Below, piece by piece: positions 40,993 through 51,600 of a stretch of 64,000 bases of DNA. Every line of letters begins with the position of its first letter. The first letter of the stretch is position 1. This DNA is from Thermacetogenium phaeum DSM 12270 (GTDB lineage Bacteria > Bacillota > DSM-12270 > Thermacetogeniales > Thermacetogeniaceae). Both the position numbers and the translations under genes were made by a program. The DNA is taken from positions 203,942 to 267,941 of the forward strand of contig NC_018870.1 of the NCBI RefSeq assembly GCF_000305935.1, given 5' to 3'. A model generated the notes under the pieces. That model ran no database searches. It saw only the letters and a program-made list of their open reading frames with translations, and had not been told where the DNA came from.

Positions 40993-42900
40993 CTAACCGT
41001 TGCTATTGCCCAGGATTTCCCCGAGCGGCTCCCGCAGCTCGATGGGGATGGTGGCGATCTTGCAGCGCTGTCCGGAAACGCTGGTGCGCCCGACCATCAC
41101 CAGTGCCCGTGACCAGAGGGTGCCGAGGATCGACTGAGGCTTCTTCTCCTCCCAGTAAAAGCCGTCCCCCTCCATGCTCCCGAACTTCCTGGTGACGGCG
41201 TTCAGCCTGCTCCAGCCTCCCCGCTGCAGCAGATACTCGAGCAGCTCCCTTTCTGCGGCGTCCAGATTCTCGACGGCTCTGGCAAGGTTTTTCCGGTCGG
41301 TGAGAAACTCCACGAGCTGGTCTTCCCGCTCCCGGCGGTGGCGCAACGGCTTCAGGCCGTGCGCCTTGCAGGCTGCCGTCAGCCAATTTGCGGGCATGTT
41401 CTTCAGCCCCCTGGCCAGGGTGGCGTCTGCGGGAAGGGTCTTTTTCTCGATCTCCTGGCGCTGATCTTCCGTAAAGAATTTCATTATTCGTTCGGGCAGG
41501 GAGAGGAGGTCGTCCCTCAGCTCTGCCTTTTCGATTTCCTCCTCCAGCAGTTCAATCTTCGACCGGATTTCTTCTGTGATCTCGTCCGGATCGATCCTGT
41601 TAAGGTAGGCGCGCGCCTGCTCCGGATCATCCATCTGGAGCATGAGTGCGGCAAAGTTGAAGAGAACGGCGGGGTCTTCGGGCGCCGTTTCCTCCAGCAG
41701 CTCCATGAGATCCAGGGCTTCCTCCAGTTTATCCTGCTGGCGCAGGAGGTTGGCGAGGGTCATCATGGCCGGGGGATAGTATTTTTCCTGCTGGAGCAAA
41801 TCCTGCAGCAGGGACGTGGCCTCTGCGATCTTCCCCTGGTCGCGCAGCTCGACGGCGTGCTGCACCACTTTGTCCAGCTCCTCATCCGGCTCCAGCATTA
41901 CGCTGATGGTTTTGAAGTGAATCAGCCGCTGCTCGCCGTCGATCAGCACGGGAACGGGTTCATCTTCTCGCAGAATGCCCCTGTCTACCAGGGCATGCGC
42001 CGCTCCCATTTTCAGAGGGAGGGGAAACCAGGAGTTTTCCAGCACCTTCCGCCCTAGCTTTTCGCCCCACTCCCCACCGTAGTACACCAGATTGTATAAG
42101 GCCACCTGGCTCCCTTCCGAATCCCTTTCTTCGGCTATCTGGGCCAGCGTCCTGATTCGGAAGAAGCCGTTCTCCACGCAGCGGCGCCGCGCCTCTTCAT
42201 CTGCTGCGGCATCCTGAACCATTTTCATGAGCTTCTCCTCGGAGTGGTGTTTGTAGCTCAGCTCAAAGGGGGGAAAGATGTCGCGTTCCATAAGGAAGGC
42301 GACCAGTTCCATGTCGGAGAACAGCGGGTGTGCGTGGGCGATTGAGCCCCAAAGGGAGGCGGCTCGCTTGTAGCGGCCCATGTTGAAGGAGGCCACCCCT
42401 GCCAGGTACCTGTTCTCGGTGAGAACGTGGTAGGATTCCCAGCGGCGGTAGAGGTCGAACACCAGCCGGTGGTCTCTTAAGTCTCCGGCCGCCTGCATGA
42501 TGATGGCCGTGTACTCCTGGAACGTGCGCATCTCCAGAGCGCCTGCCCTGCGGTGGCGCAGTGCGGAAAGCCCCTCGTCGAAGGAGCGTTCGGCCTTCCG
42601 GAGCCACCGGCGGGCCTCCTTCTCTTGGCCGAGGGAGCAGTAGATCCTGGCGGCCAGGGCGTAGGTAAAGGGGTTCGCCTGACTGCTCCCGCCTTCCGGG
42701 TTTAAGAGCGGTTCGATGACCTCGAGGGCGCGCCGGGGCTCTCCTCCCATGAAGACGGCATACGCCAGGTTGTTGCGCGGGGGTGTGGAATCTTCCTCTT
42801 TCAGGGCCTCTGCAAAGGCCTCTGCCGCGGCCCGAAAGTCGCCTGCTTCCAGTGCCTCGTGTCCTTTTATGAGAAGCTGCTCTGCCTTATCCGCTTTCAC
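40993..42900 (-). CDS. Large TPR-repeat protein
   Basis: A 635-residue soluble protein rich in TPR/helical repeats: LLIKGHEALEAGDFRAAAEA at the start, YALAARIYCSLGQEKEARRW, and a second TPR block around AVELRDQGKIAEATSLLQDL. The middle (WGSIAHAHPLFSDMELVAFL) and the C-terminal region (LDAAERELLEYLLQRGG, a winged-helix-like segment) are unassigned. GTG start with GGGAGGT upstream. No enzymatic motif. Its role is unknown; it lies in the defence-rich region and is divergent from the antitoxin and large helicase operon. Confidence 0.7.
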   Translation of the reverse strand: MKADKAEQLLIKGHEALEAGDFRAAAEAFAEALKEEDSTPPRNNLAYAVFMGGEPRRALEVIEPLLNPEGGSSQANPFTYALAARIYCSLGQEKEARRWLRKAERSFDEGLSALRHRRAGALEMRTFQEYTAIIMQAAGDLRDHRLVFDLYRRWESYHVLTENRYLAGVASFNMGRYKRAASLWGSIAHAHPLFSDMELVAFLMERDIFPPFELSYKHHSEEKLMKMVQDAAADEEARRRCVENGFFRIRTLAQIAEERDSEGSQVALYNLVYYGGEWGEKLGRKVLENSWFPLPLKMGAAHALVDRGILREDEPVPVLIDGEQRLIHFKTISVMLEPDEELDKVVQHAVELRDQGKIAEATSLLQDLLQQEKYYPPAMMTLANLLRQQDKLEEALDLMELLEETAPEDPAVLFNFAALMLQMDDPEQARAYLNRIDPDEITEEIRSKIELLEEEIEKAELRDDLLSLPERIMKFFTEDQRQEIEKKTLPADATLARGLKNMPANWLTAACKAHGLKPLRHRREREDQLVEFLTDRKNLARAVENLDAAERELLEYLLQRGGWSRLNAVTRKFGSMEGDGFYWEEKKPQSILGTLWSRALVMVGRTSVSGQRCKIATIPIELREPLGEILGNSNG

Positions 42901-43145
42901 TTTTCTTATTACCTCCCTGGAAGTTGATGGTGCCTTCCTCAGAAGCGGCGGGAAGGTATGGCCTGTCTATAGCTTTTCGGCAAAAAGGGCATTCTTCCTG
43001 CCCGGGCGCCGGGGATTTTAAAAAATAAGCGGGGGAAAATTTGCGGCGCTTTTTGTGCCCCCCGGCAGCCTGCCGAGCCGGTGGGGTGCAAGAACCGTTC
43101 GTCCCGGGCTATAATGAATAATGTATATCGAAGGGGGGTTAGAAG

Positions 43146-43412
43146 ATGATCCGAAAACAGTTCTACGTCGATCCTCATCATGATTACCTTTTGAAAAAGC
43201 TGGCCCGGGCGACGGGGGTTTCTGAAGCGGAACTGGTACGGCGTGCCCTTGAAGCCCACCTGAATGCCTGCATGGCAGCCGGGCACAACTTGAAAGCCTG
43301 GGAGGCTGAAAAGGCCTTCATCGAGGATCGCATCAAGATGCAGAGGGAAACCGCCCATCCCTCGGCGGAGATCGGTAGAAGCTGGCGGAGGGATGACCTC
43401 TATGACCGGTAA
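43146..43412 (+). CDS. RHH-type antitoxin
   Basis: An 88-residue protein with an RHH opening (MIRKQFYVDPHHDYLLKKLA, then VSEAELVRRALEAHL) and a C-terminal toxin-binding-like tail (AEIGRSWRRDDLY). Preceded by a TATAAT at 43110-43115 and GAAGGGGGG. The next gene overlaps it and begins as a PIN toxin but is truncated, so the antitoxin is orphaned. Confidence 0.78.
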   Translation: MIRKQFYVDPHHDYLLKKLARATGVSEAELVRRALEAHLNACMAAGHNLKAWEAEKAFIEDRIKMQRETAHPSAEIGRSWRRDDLYDR

Positions 43413-43530
43413 GATTCTTGTGGATACAAACATACTGGTATATGCCTATAACTTATCCGAGCCGGAAAGTGCCGTTTTCGGCGCGTGCCGATGTAAGTTT
43501 GCAGCTCCTGCAGCCCCCTTTTCATCATGA
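43402..43530 (+). pseudogene. Truncated PIN-domain toxin
   Basis: Starts 11 bases before the antitoxin stop. MTGKILVDTNILVYAYNLSE is a typical PIN N-terminus with the first catalytic Asp. Similarity stops after about 24 residues and the frame ends at codon 43. No remaining PIN motifs appear before the next gene at 43681, so most of the toxin has been deleted. Confidence 0.7.
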
Positions 43531-43680
43531 TATATCTTCCGCGCATAAACGTGCCTGCCTGGCCATTCCTCGTATTCTCTTGTGAAGCAGGAAAATGAAA
43601 TTCTGCAGAAAAAATGCAGGAAAAACCAGTTTTTTGTAGAATGACCTTATTAAGGTTATGCTGGCAAGGGTGATCATCCG

Positions 43681-46600
43681 ATGTTAGAGAATTGTGCCGG
43701 CCTGGAAGACTGTGAGCGTGTGCTCGCCGGACAAGTGGAAAAGGTCGCTTTTCTCGGCCAGGTGGAACTATCTTCCGAAGACGTGGAAAAGCTGGGAGCG
43801 CTGATCGGGGAGCGAATAAAAAACGACATCCGACGGGGTACGCAGTATTTGCAGCAGCGCGCGGAGACTTGTTTGGTGCAGTATTTGGTGGACACGGGAA
43901 TATGGAAATATAAGGACGGCTCTTATTGGCCTGCGTTGGCAGAAGCGGTTGGACTGGATGACGTTAACTGGCAGGTTCGATGGGGCAGTTTTTTTCTTCA
44001 ATATCTTACCCGGAAGGGACTGCAGCAGTTTGATCTGGAGCAGGATGAGGAAGGTGCTTGGCGCTACGTCACACCTATTCTGCTGCACGGTGGGATTCCC
44101 GACTGTTGCCTGGATGAATTCTTCAGCCGCATTGTCGTGAGATTGATCGACGATGACAGGGTCGCCGAAGATGACGTTAGGGATTGGCTTTATTCCGTCA
44201 GGGAACAGGAGTTTCGGAAAAGGGATCTCTACAAAGAAATCAGGGAGCTCGAGAAAGAAAAGGAGAAACTATCGGTAGATTATGGAAGGCTGAGCCGTCT
44301 GGAAAACCTTGTAACGAAAGTGGGAGAACTGGCCGCGGCAGCTTCGAGCCCCGGGCAGTGGAGCGAACTGCCGGAGGACTGCCCAGGGTTTCTCCGGGAG
44401 AAGGAATCCGAATTAAAGGATGTTCAGCGGCAGATCACCGACCTGGAAAGGCGGCGTGAGGCTTGCTGCCGGAGGATCCGGCAATTTACTCAGGAGGACA
44501 GGATTATCTTGGAGCTGGGCTCCACTGTTGAGCAGTATGCGCAGGAATACCAGGACTTTTTAAAAGAGAGGGAAAAGCTGCGGGAGTTGGAGGCCGAGGA
44601 AAAGGCCTGCCGGGAAAAGCTGAATGCTTTAGCTGCGTCTTTTTGGGGATCTCCCTGGGAGGACGGGTATGGGGATCTTCTAGAAAACATCTCCTGGGAT
44701 CTCCTGGCCGTAAAATGTGAAGAATATCGGGCGCTGCGGGAAGCGTATCGCCCGCCGGATGAAGGGCGATCTCAAAAGAATGCGGAGGCGCGGCGGCTCC
44801 CTTTTGTTGGCTGCTGGCCGGGAATTATTTCTACAGCTGCGGGCGTAGGCCTTCTTTTTTCACCCCTTCGGTGGGCGGGGGCGCTGTTCCTCTCTGCAGG
44901 TGTGCTGATGGCGGCTGGCGCTTTCATCCGGTGGCGCCGAGAGAAGCGATTGGAGAAGGAGCAGCGCGAAGCGCTGCAGTGCCGGATGTCGGCCGCTGAG
45001 AAAGAGATGCGCCGGCTTGAAGGGGAAATCAATCGGATTGTGGCCGGTCTACCCTTTCCGGCCGATTGCAGCTGGATTCAGGTCCCGGATGCGATCGACC
45101 GTCTGGGATCGCTGAGGGAGGCATTCGAACGCAGGCAGGACTGCCTTTGTCAGATGAGGCAGGTGGAATCCCGACTTGCCGGCTGGCGGCAGCGGGCAGC
45201 GGAGGCAGCCGCCGCTGCCGTGGGAGCGCTACCGGATTTCGGCGGGTGTTCAATCGAGGTGATGCTGGAGAAGCTCTCTCGGAGCCGGCAGAAGCGGGAA
45301 ACGGCAGAGCAGGCGGAAAGAGCCTTGAGGGAGGAGATCGCACCCCGGCTGCAGGAGCTGAGGGACTGCGAGGCCCGGATCGAACGGGATTTATGCAGGG
45401 TAAAGGCACGGCTGTTGTATTTGGGGCGCGGCAGTCTGGAAGAGGGCATCAATGAACTGGCAGTGAAGAGGGACGTTTTCCGACAGGTGAAAGTGGTGAT
45501 TGCCGAGATCGAGGAGCTGCTCGGGCTTTTAAACCTGCCCTGGGAGGCGCTCCCTGACGGCAGGATTGGCGAGCTCTGCAGGGCTAAAGGCGCAGAACTC
45601 GAAAGCCTTTGCTCCCGGCTCAAGGAAAAAGAAAAGGAAATGGCAGGCCATCCCTCGTCCCTCCCGGACCTCGACAGGCCCATAGAGCGGTTTCTTCTTT
45701 ACGGAGGCGAATGGACGGAGAGGTGGCTGATCGGCGCAGTCAGGCTGGCCGAGCGGGCTTTTCGGGAGCGAAATATCCCTCACGAGGTGGAGCCGGATCT
45801 GCCTGCCAGGGTAGTTGACGGGTTTAGGGAATGGTGGAGAGAAAACCACCCTTCAGATCCCAATGGAAACACTGACCTTAAGCCGGAAAGGTTTGCTAAT
45901 CCTGTTCTCAAGCTGGATCAACGGCAGAGGGGGCTGGTGATCTTCACCGACCGCTGCCGCTTCCGCCTGGAGGATGCCCGTTTGGCGCCGACGGTAATTT
46001 TGAAAATAACCGCTTGCGGTCAGGTTGCCGGCGATGATTCTCTGCAGCCGGTTGAACTGCCGCTGCGGGTCTACAGGGGCAAGGAAGGCTGGGCGGAGAC
46101 GGAGGTTGTGGAGTACTCCGTCCCGCCGGCAAAAGAATACGAAGTTGCCCTGGTAGTAAACGGAAAAGTCAGGAGGTCCCTGCGGATCGAGGGAATAAAA
46201 GATGGAAGGCCGTTTCTCGTTTTCGATGAGAATGGGAAGCAGTTCGCCGGTGAAGTTCTACCTCGCCGGAGATTTTGGCTGCTTCTCTTGAGCGGCTATC
46301 GGCTGCCTTTTAACGTTCCTGTAATTGAAGACGCAACCCCGCCATGGCAGCCGGGCTACTGCCTCTTTCTCGTCGATTTAAGCGATGCCCAGGAGTTTTA
46401 TCTCACCGACGGCAGTGGAGTGCGATGCGGTTATCCCCTGGCAGAGGGGGAATCCTTTGAGCCCTACCTCAGCGGCGGGCAGACCGTCGATTTCGTCTCC
46501 GTGGAGGGTGCTCCGGTTTATGCCGGAGAGCCGCCTTTCCTGGTCATCCCGGTGGACAACGAGACCGGTTGGAAGGGGTGGAGCATCGTTGTCCGGTACG

Positions 46601-48612
46601 GCAGGGGGTTGTCCGCGGAGCGCAGGCGCTGTTTGCTGGGCGAACTGCCAGAAGAGAGCATCCGGCGGTGCGACGGGCGGATGGAGGTCCCTTTGGCGCT
46701 CCCTGAATTGTTGGGCCCGGGAGCTGCCGGTGATTTCACGGTTCGGCTGCGGGCCAGCAAAAAAAGTGAATACGTTTTTAGGCTGACCGTGGTTCCCGAT
46801 CTGCTGGTGTTTTTTGAACCGCAGCTTTTATTGCCCTTTTCCCAGGAGGGTGAGCAGACCAACGTGACGGTGATAATACCGGAGAACGCCGCTTTGGAGG
46901 TTGAACAGCCGGCAGCAATTATATCGGTGGAGGACGACGCCTATGAGATAGAAGTGCCCCGGGAAGAGGATGTGGTTCGGGTAACCCTCGTGCTTGATCA
47001 GACTTCACAAACCGCAGAGGAGAAAATTCTGCCCATGGACATCAGGGTTCCCGCTGTCCGCTGGCGGCTGCTGGGATTAAAGGGCGGTCAGTTTCGCGAG
47101 TGGCAGAAGCGGGTAGCGGAGGTCTGGCTCGGGGATTGGGAGGAGGCGGGGGACGCCCTCTATCTGGAGCTGGGGTTCCCCGCAGAAGAGGGAGAGACGG
47201 TGCAGTTTTGCTTGGACGGTTCCACGCACTACGTTACCGGGCAGATCAGAAATGGATGTACCCGGTTTAACCTGCTTGAGTTTACTGATACCTTGAGAAG
47301 CGGGGGAGAGCCTCTCCGGAGCTTTTCGATAAAGGTCTACGGTTCGCGCCGGAAACCGATCTGCGAGGGGCTTCTCTTTCGTGTGCTCTGCCGTTGGATT
47401 GTGGAAGATGTGAAGTGGACGGTACGGGACCTGGGCGGTAGGCGGCAGCTGAGGGTTGAGTGGAGGGAGAGAGGGCGGGCGCAGAACCGGGTGCTGCGGG
47501 TGTGGAGGCTCTGGGAGCCTTGGTCACCCCTGCTTGTAGAACCGATTCCGGATGGGGCCGTGCAGATAACCGTAGAGAGGGAAAAGGCCGTTTTGCCTCC
47601 CGGGCGCTATCTGCTCCAGTTTGCCGTGGAGGATCCCTGGCGTGCGGATGAGCCCGTGTCCTTTCCGACGGAAGGGCTCAATACTGTAGAGATCGACATC
47701 AGCGGTGGGGAGCCCTATATTAAAGACCTCGATATTCGGCTGCAGCCGGAAGAAGCTCTGATCTCAGGCGTTCTGGTTAATGCGGCTCCGGGAGAGAAAT
47801 TGATCGGATCGCTCTGCGGAATTGCCGGCCGCAGAGGAGAGGTGCGGAGGACGGAGACGGCCGTAGCTGCCGATGGAGCATTTCGGTTCGAATTTGCCCG
47901 CAGTGAGGGGGGGCCGTTGCCGCTGCCGGTGGAGGCCCACTGGTTGGTGCTGGCAACAGAGGGCCTTTCTTTTTACGAATTCAGCATTCTTGAGAATCCG
48001 GCACCTCTGAAATTTGCTTTGGAAGAACTGACGGTGCAGGAAGTAGCGGAATTAATTGAAGTCCAGGAAGGTGTAGACGTGAGGATCGAAAGCCGGGAGG
48101 GGGATCTGACCTGCTTCGAGTTGCCGGCCGAGGCCGGCTCCGAGTTGATCGGAGCGTGGACCGACGGGCGCAGTGAAGTCGACGTCGACTTGATCGTGAA
48201 TCAAAGATTCGAAAGGGTTAAGATTAAGCGAACGCCAGAAGAAACCCAGCTTCTCCTGGAAAGGGGTGTGAAGTGCATCGGCTGCGGCATGATCTTGCCA
48301 AACACCCAGGCCTGGTATCAACATTCTGCCGGGCTGGAGGAACATCCGGGGCTTATTATCAATTACGTAAACGTCCCTATTTCGCTCTACCTGATCTGGG
48401 ACGTTGCGCCTCTGATCCGAAGGTACCGGGCTGAGAACTATGCCGGCTGGCGGGAACTGCTGGTGCTGTATTCCAGCCGCCATATGCCGCTCCCGGGCCG
48501 GATTATTGACGAGGGACGGCTCGATTGCGAACGACTGTTCGGAGTCCTCTGGGAAAGAGAAAAAGAGCGCGCTCGTGCGCTGGCAAGGGGGTTGCGGAAG
48601 GTTGAGCGTTAA
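43681..48612 (+). CDS. Giant coiled-coil, membrane-hairpin protein of a two-gene system
   Basis: A 1,643-residue protein I do not recognise by family. Visible layout: a mixed N-terminal domain (1-170); a charged coiled coil (about 175-320); a hydrophobic hairpin of two likely membrane spans (about 375-415, GVGLLFSPLRWAGALFLSAG); a second long coiled coil (about 417-655); then about 850 residues of beta-rich, Ig-like sequence; and near the end KCIGCGMI...WYQHSAGLEEH (about 1530-1555), a plausible zinc site of two Cys and two His. ATG follows AAGGGTGAT. The last codons overlap the start of the DUF1998 helicase, so the two are co-translated. Size and pairing recall Druantia type III (DruH with DruE), by architecture only. 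Confidence 0.6.
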   Translation: MLENCAGLEDCERVLAGQVEKVAFLGQVELSSEDVEKLGALIGERIKNDIRRGTQYLQQRAETCLVQYLVDTGIWKYKDGSYWPALAEAVGLDDVNWQVRWGSFFLQYLTRKGLQQFDLEQDEEGAWRYVTPILLHGGIPDCCLDEFFSRIVVRLIDDDRVAEDDVRDWLYSVREQEFRKRDLYKEIRELEKEKEKLSVDYGRLSRLENLVTKVGELAAAASSPGQWSELPEDCPGFLREKESELKDVQRQITDLERRREACCRRIRQFTQEDRIILELGSTVEQYAQEYQDFLKEREKLRELEAEEKACREKLNALAASFWGSPWEDGYGDLLENISWDLLAVKCEEYRALREAYRPPDEGRSQKNAEARRLPFVGCWPGIISTAAGVGLLFSPLRWAGALFLSAGVLMAAGAFIRWRREKRLEKEQREALQCRMSAAEKEMRRLEGEINRIVAGLPFPADCSWIQVPDAIDRLGSLREAFERRQDCLCQMRQVESRLAGWRQRAAEAAAAAVGALPDFGGCSIEVMLEKLSRSRQKRETAEQAERALREEIAPRLQELRDCEARIERDLCRVKARLLYLGRGSLEEGINELAVKRDVFRQVKVVIAEIEELLGLLNLPWEALPDGRIGELCRAKGAELESLCSRLKEKEKEMAGHPSSLPDLDRPIERFLLYGGEWTERWLIGAVRLAERAFRERNIPHEVEPDLPARVVDGFREWWRENHPSDPNGNTDLKPERFANPVLKLDQRQRGLVIFTDRCRFRLEDARLAPTVILKITACGQVAGDDSLQPVELPLRVYRGKEGWAETEVVEYSVPPAKEYEVALVVNGKVRRSLRIEGIKDGRPFLVFDENGKQFAGEVLPRRRFWLLLLSGYRLPFNVPVIEDATPPWQPGYCLFLVDLSDAQEFYLTDGSGVRCGYPLAEGESFEPYLSGGQTVDFVSVEGAPVYAGEPPFLVIPVDNETGWKGWSIVVRYGRGLSAERRRCLLGELPEESIRRCDGRMEVPLALPELLGPGAAGDFTVRLRASKKSEYVFRLTVVPDLLVFFEPQLLLPFSQEGEQTNVTVIIPENAALEVEQPAAIISVEDDAYEIEVPREEDVVRVTLVLDQTSQTAEEKILPMDIRVPAVRWRLLGLKGGQFREWQKRVAEVWLGDWEEAGDALYLELGFPAEEGETVQFCLDGSTHYVTGQIRNGCTRFNLLEFTDTLRSGGEPLRSFSIKVYGSRRKPICEGLLFRVLCRWIVEDVKWTVRDLGGRRQLRVEWRERGRAQNRVLRVWRLWEPWSPLLVEPIPDGAVQITVEREKAVLPPGRYLLQFAVEDPWRADEPVSFPTEGLNTVEIDISGGEPYIKDLDIRLQPEEALISGVLVNAAPGEKLIGSLCGIAGRRGEVRRTETAVAADGAFRFEFARSEGGPLPLPVEAHWLVLATEGLSFYEFSILENPAPLKFALEELTVQEVAELIEVQEGVDVRIESREGDLTCFELPAEAGSELIGAWTDGRSEVDVDLIVNQRFERVKIKRTPEETQLLLERGVKCIGCGMILPNTQAWYQHSAGLEEHPGLIINYVNVPISLYLIWDVAPLIRRYRAENYAGWRELLVLYSSRHMPLPGRIIDEGRLDCERLFGVLWEREKERARALARGLRKVER

Positions 48613-51600
48613 TCCTATCAGTGCTGCGGCGGCGATTAAGGAAAGTTATCTCGGTTACCTGACTACCACGTTTCATTTCCGAGATGCCGTTATCCAGGAG
48701 CAGTTTGAGAGCAGCCTGAGGCGGGGAGCAGATTTCGTCAAAGGGCCAATTTTAGAAGCCACGCCGCCGTTTGAGAAGGGTTCTACTGTTGCCGAATTGA
48801 TAAAAGAGGGGGTCTTATCCGAGCGCTTTGCGTTTCTCTCTACACCGCAGCTGCCGATGGATCGCCCATTATACAGGCATCAGGAGGAGGCGATCTGCAA
48901 GCTCATTGTGGGGCGGCGCAACCTGGTGGTGGCCACCGGGACGGGGAGCGGGAAGACGGAAACCTTCCTCATTCCCATCCTCAACCATCTCTTTAGAGAG
49001 GAGGAGGCAGGCCGGCTGGGCCCCGGTGTCCGGGCGCTTCTCCTCTACCCGATGAATGCGCTGGCCAACGATCAGCTGGTGCGGCTGCGGGGGCTGTTAA
49101 AAAACTATCCCAACGTCACCTTCGGCCGTTATACCGGGGAAACGGAGGAGAAACATGCTGTTGCCCTGGATCAGTATAGAAAAGCGTTCCAGGGCCAGGA
49201 TCCGCTTCCCAACGAACTCATATCCAGGGAGCAGATGTGGGAAAACCCGCCGCACATCCTTCTCACAAACTACGCTATGCTGGAATACCTGCTGCTGCGG
49301 CCGAATGACAGCGTTTTCTTCGACGGGGAGTATGCCAGGAACTGGCGTTTTATCGTCATCGATGAAGCCCATACCTATTCCGGTGCTAAAGGGATTGAAA
49401 TGGCGATGCTTCTGCGGCGGTTGAAGGACCGGGTGGCTGCGGGAGAGGGAGGGCTGCAGTGCGTGGCCACGAGCGCCACCCTGGGGGGCAAGGAGGAATT
49501 CAGCCGAATTGTTGACTTCGCCGGCCAGCTGTTCGGCGAGCCCTTTGAATGGGTGGAGGAGGATCCCGGGCGCCAGGACGTCGTGGAAGCGGTGCGCCTG
49601 CCGGTGGTGCTGCAGTCGCAGGAGTGGGGGGAGCCCTCTCCGGAGGTCTACGAAAAGTGGCTGGACGCAATTAGCAAAGTGGGCGGCGAAGAAGCCGCAG
49701 CTGAGCTCGTCAGGTACGGTAGCGAGAGCGGCGTTCCCCAGGCGGTCTTGGAGAGTGCTGCCTCGAAAGCGTCGGGGCCGAATGGGTGGAGGACCTTTCT
49801 CTACGAAGTGCTGCAAGGGGATGGCCGGATGCTGAGGCTCCATCAGAAACTGCAGGAAAAGCCCCGGGATTTCGGTGAACTGGCCGGGGAGATTTTTCCG
49901 TCGCTGCCGGATGCCGATAGAGCTTTGATGGCGCTGGTTGAACTGGCCGCCAAGGCGAAAGTGGGCGATGATGAGACGCCCCTGCTGCCGGCCCGTTACC
50001 ACTTTTTTGTCCGGGCTATTGAGGGAGCCTACCTTGCCCTGAAACCCGAGCAGAGGCTTTTTCTGGCGCGGCGGGAAAGCTGGAAAGAGGATGGCGGCGA
50101 GTACCCCGTTTTTGAAGCGGCCGTCTGCCGCCGGTGCGGGGCTACGTACCTGGTCGGGGAGCTTGATCGCAGTAACGGCCGGTGCTATTTGAAGCAGACA
50201 GGTGAGGCCGGAGGAAAGATCGCCTATTTCCTCAAAGTACCGGGTGAGATTGCTACCGATGCTCTGGATGAGGATGATGAGGTTGAGTTTCCACAACCTG
50301 TTGTGCCGGAAGATCGGTTGGAAAGCTACCTGCTGTGTGCCTCCTGCGGTGCTGTAGAACTGGAAAAGGCATTCGATCTGCCCTGCAGCTGCGGCCGGGA
50401 AAATTATCAGCGCCTGCTTCGGGTGCCGGTTACCGATAAAGGGAATGTCTTCCTCTGTCCGGCCTGCGGGGGACGAAGTCCCGACGGAATGGTGCGGCGC
50501 TTTCTGGTAGGTACCGATGCCGCGGCGAGCGTGTTGGCCACTGCACTATACCGGCAGATCCTTCCGAAGCAGAGGGACGATGTCAAAAGGATGCAGGCGG
50601 ATGAGGATCCCTGGAGCTCCACTTTGGCCGTTACGGCCGGGGAAGGGGAGGAGTGCGGTTCCAGGAAGCTGCTCATATTCTCGGACAGCCGCCAGGACGC
50701 AGCCTTTTTTGCCCCCTATCTCGACCGGACGTACAACCAGATCCTGCGCCGCAATATAATCTTAAAAATCCTCAAGGAGCGCAGAGAGGAGGCTGTAGCC
50801 AACCGGTGGAGGCTGCAGGATCTGGTCGGCCCCCTGCAGGAGGCGATCGAGGAGAACGACCTCTTGCCCGGCTGCAGCCTTCAGGAGCGGATGAACGAGG
50901 CCTGGAAGTGGCTTTTCCGGGAATTTCTGGCGCTCGACCGCCAGATCAGCCTTGAAGGGCTGGGCCTGCTGAGCTTTAACCTGGTCAAGCCCCGCCACTG
51001 GTGTGCCCCACCCGGATTAATGGGTGACCCCTGGAACCTGACGGAGACAGAGGTCTGGACGCTCTTTCAAATACTGCTCAACACCCTGCGGATGAAGGGA
51101 GCCGTCCTTTTCCCGGAGCAGATCTCTCCCCGTGACCCCTTTTTCCGGCCCAGAAACCGGGAATTCTATTTTCGCGAGTACGGTGCCTCGCAGCAGAAGG
51201 GGATCTTCAGCTGGAATTCTGCTGCCGTAAACAGCAGGCTGGATTATCTGATCCGTCTGGCATCCAATATCAACCCGGAGATCGGCGAAGAGAAATGCAG
51301 GGAGGTATTGAAAAACATCTGGACGCGCAGCCTGGCCTTGAGCAAGAACAACAGCTGCTGGCTTCCCTATTTTTCGGTTGATTCTCTTCCAAGGGAAGGG
51401 GTGGTCTACCGGTTACGGTATAACGTGTGGGAAGTGTGGAGGGCCCTGGATGAAGGCCAGGAGTGGTTTATCTGCGATAAATGTCAAAATCTGACGCCCT
51501 ACAACGTAAGGGGCACCTGTGTCACCTATCGCTGCCCGGGCAGACTGCGGCCGGTTCGACCTGAAGAGATTTTTCGACAGCACCATTATTACCGGCTGTA

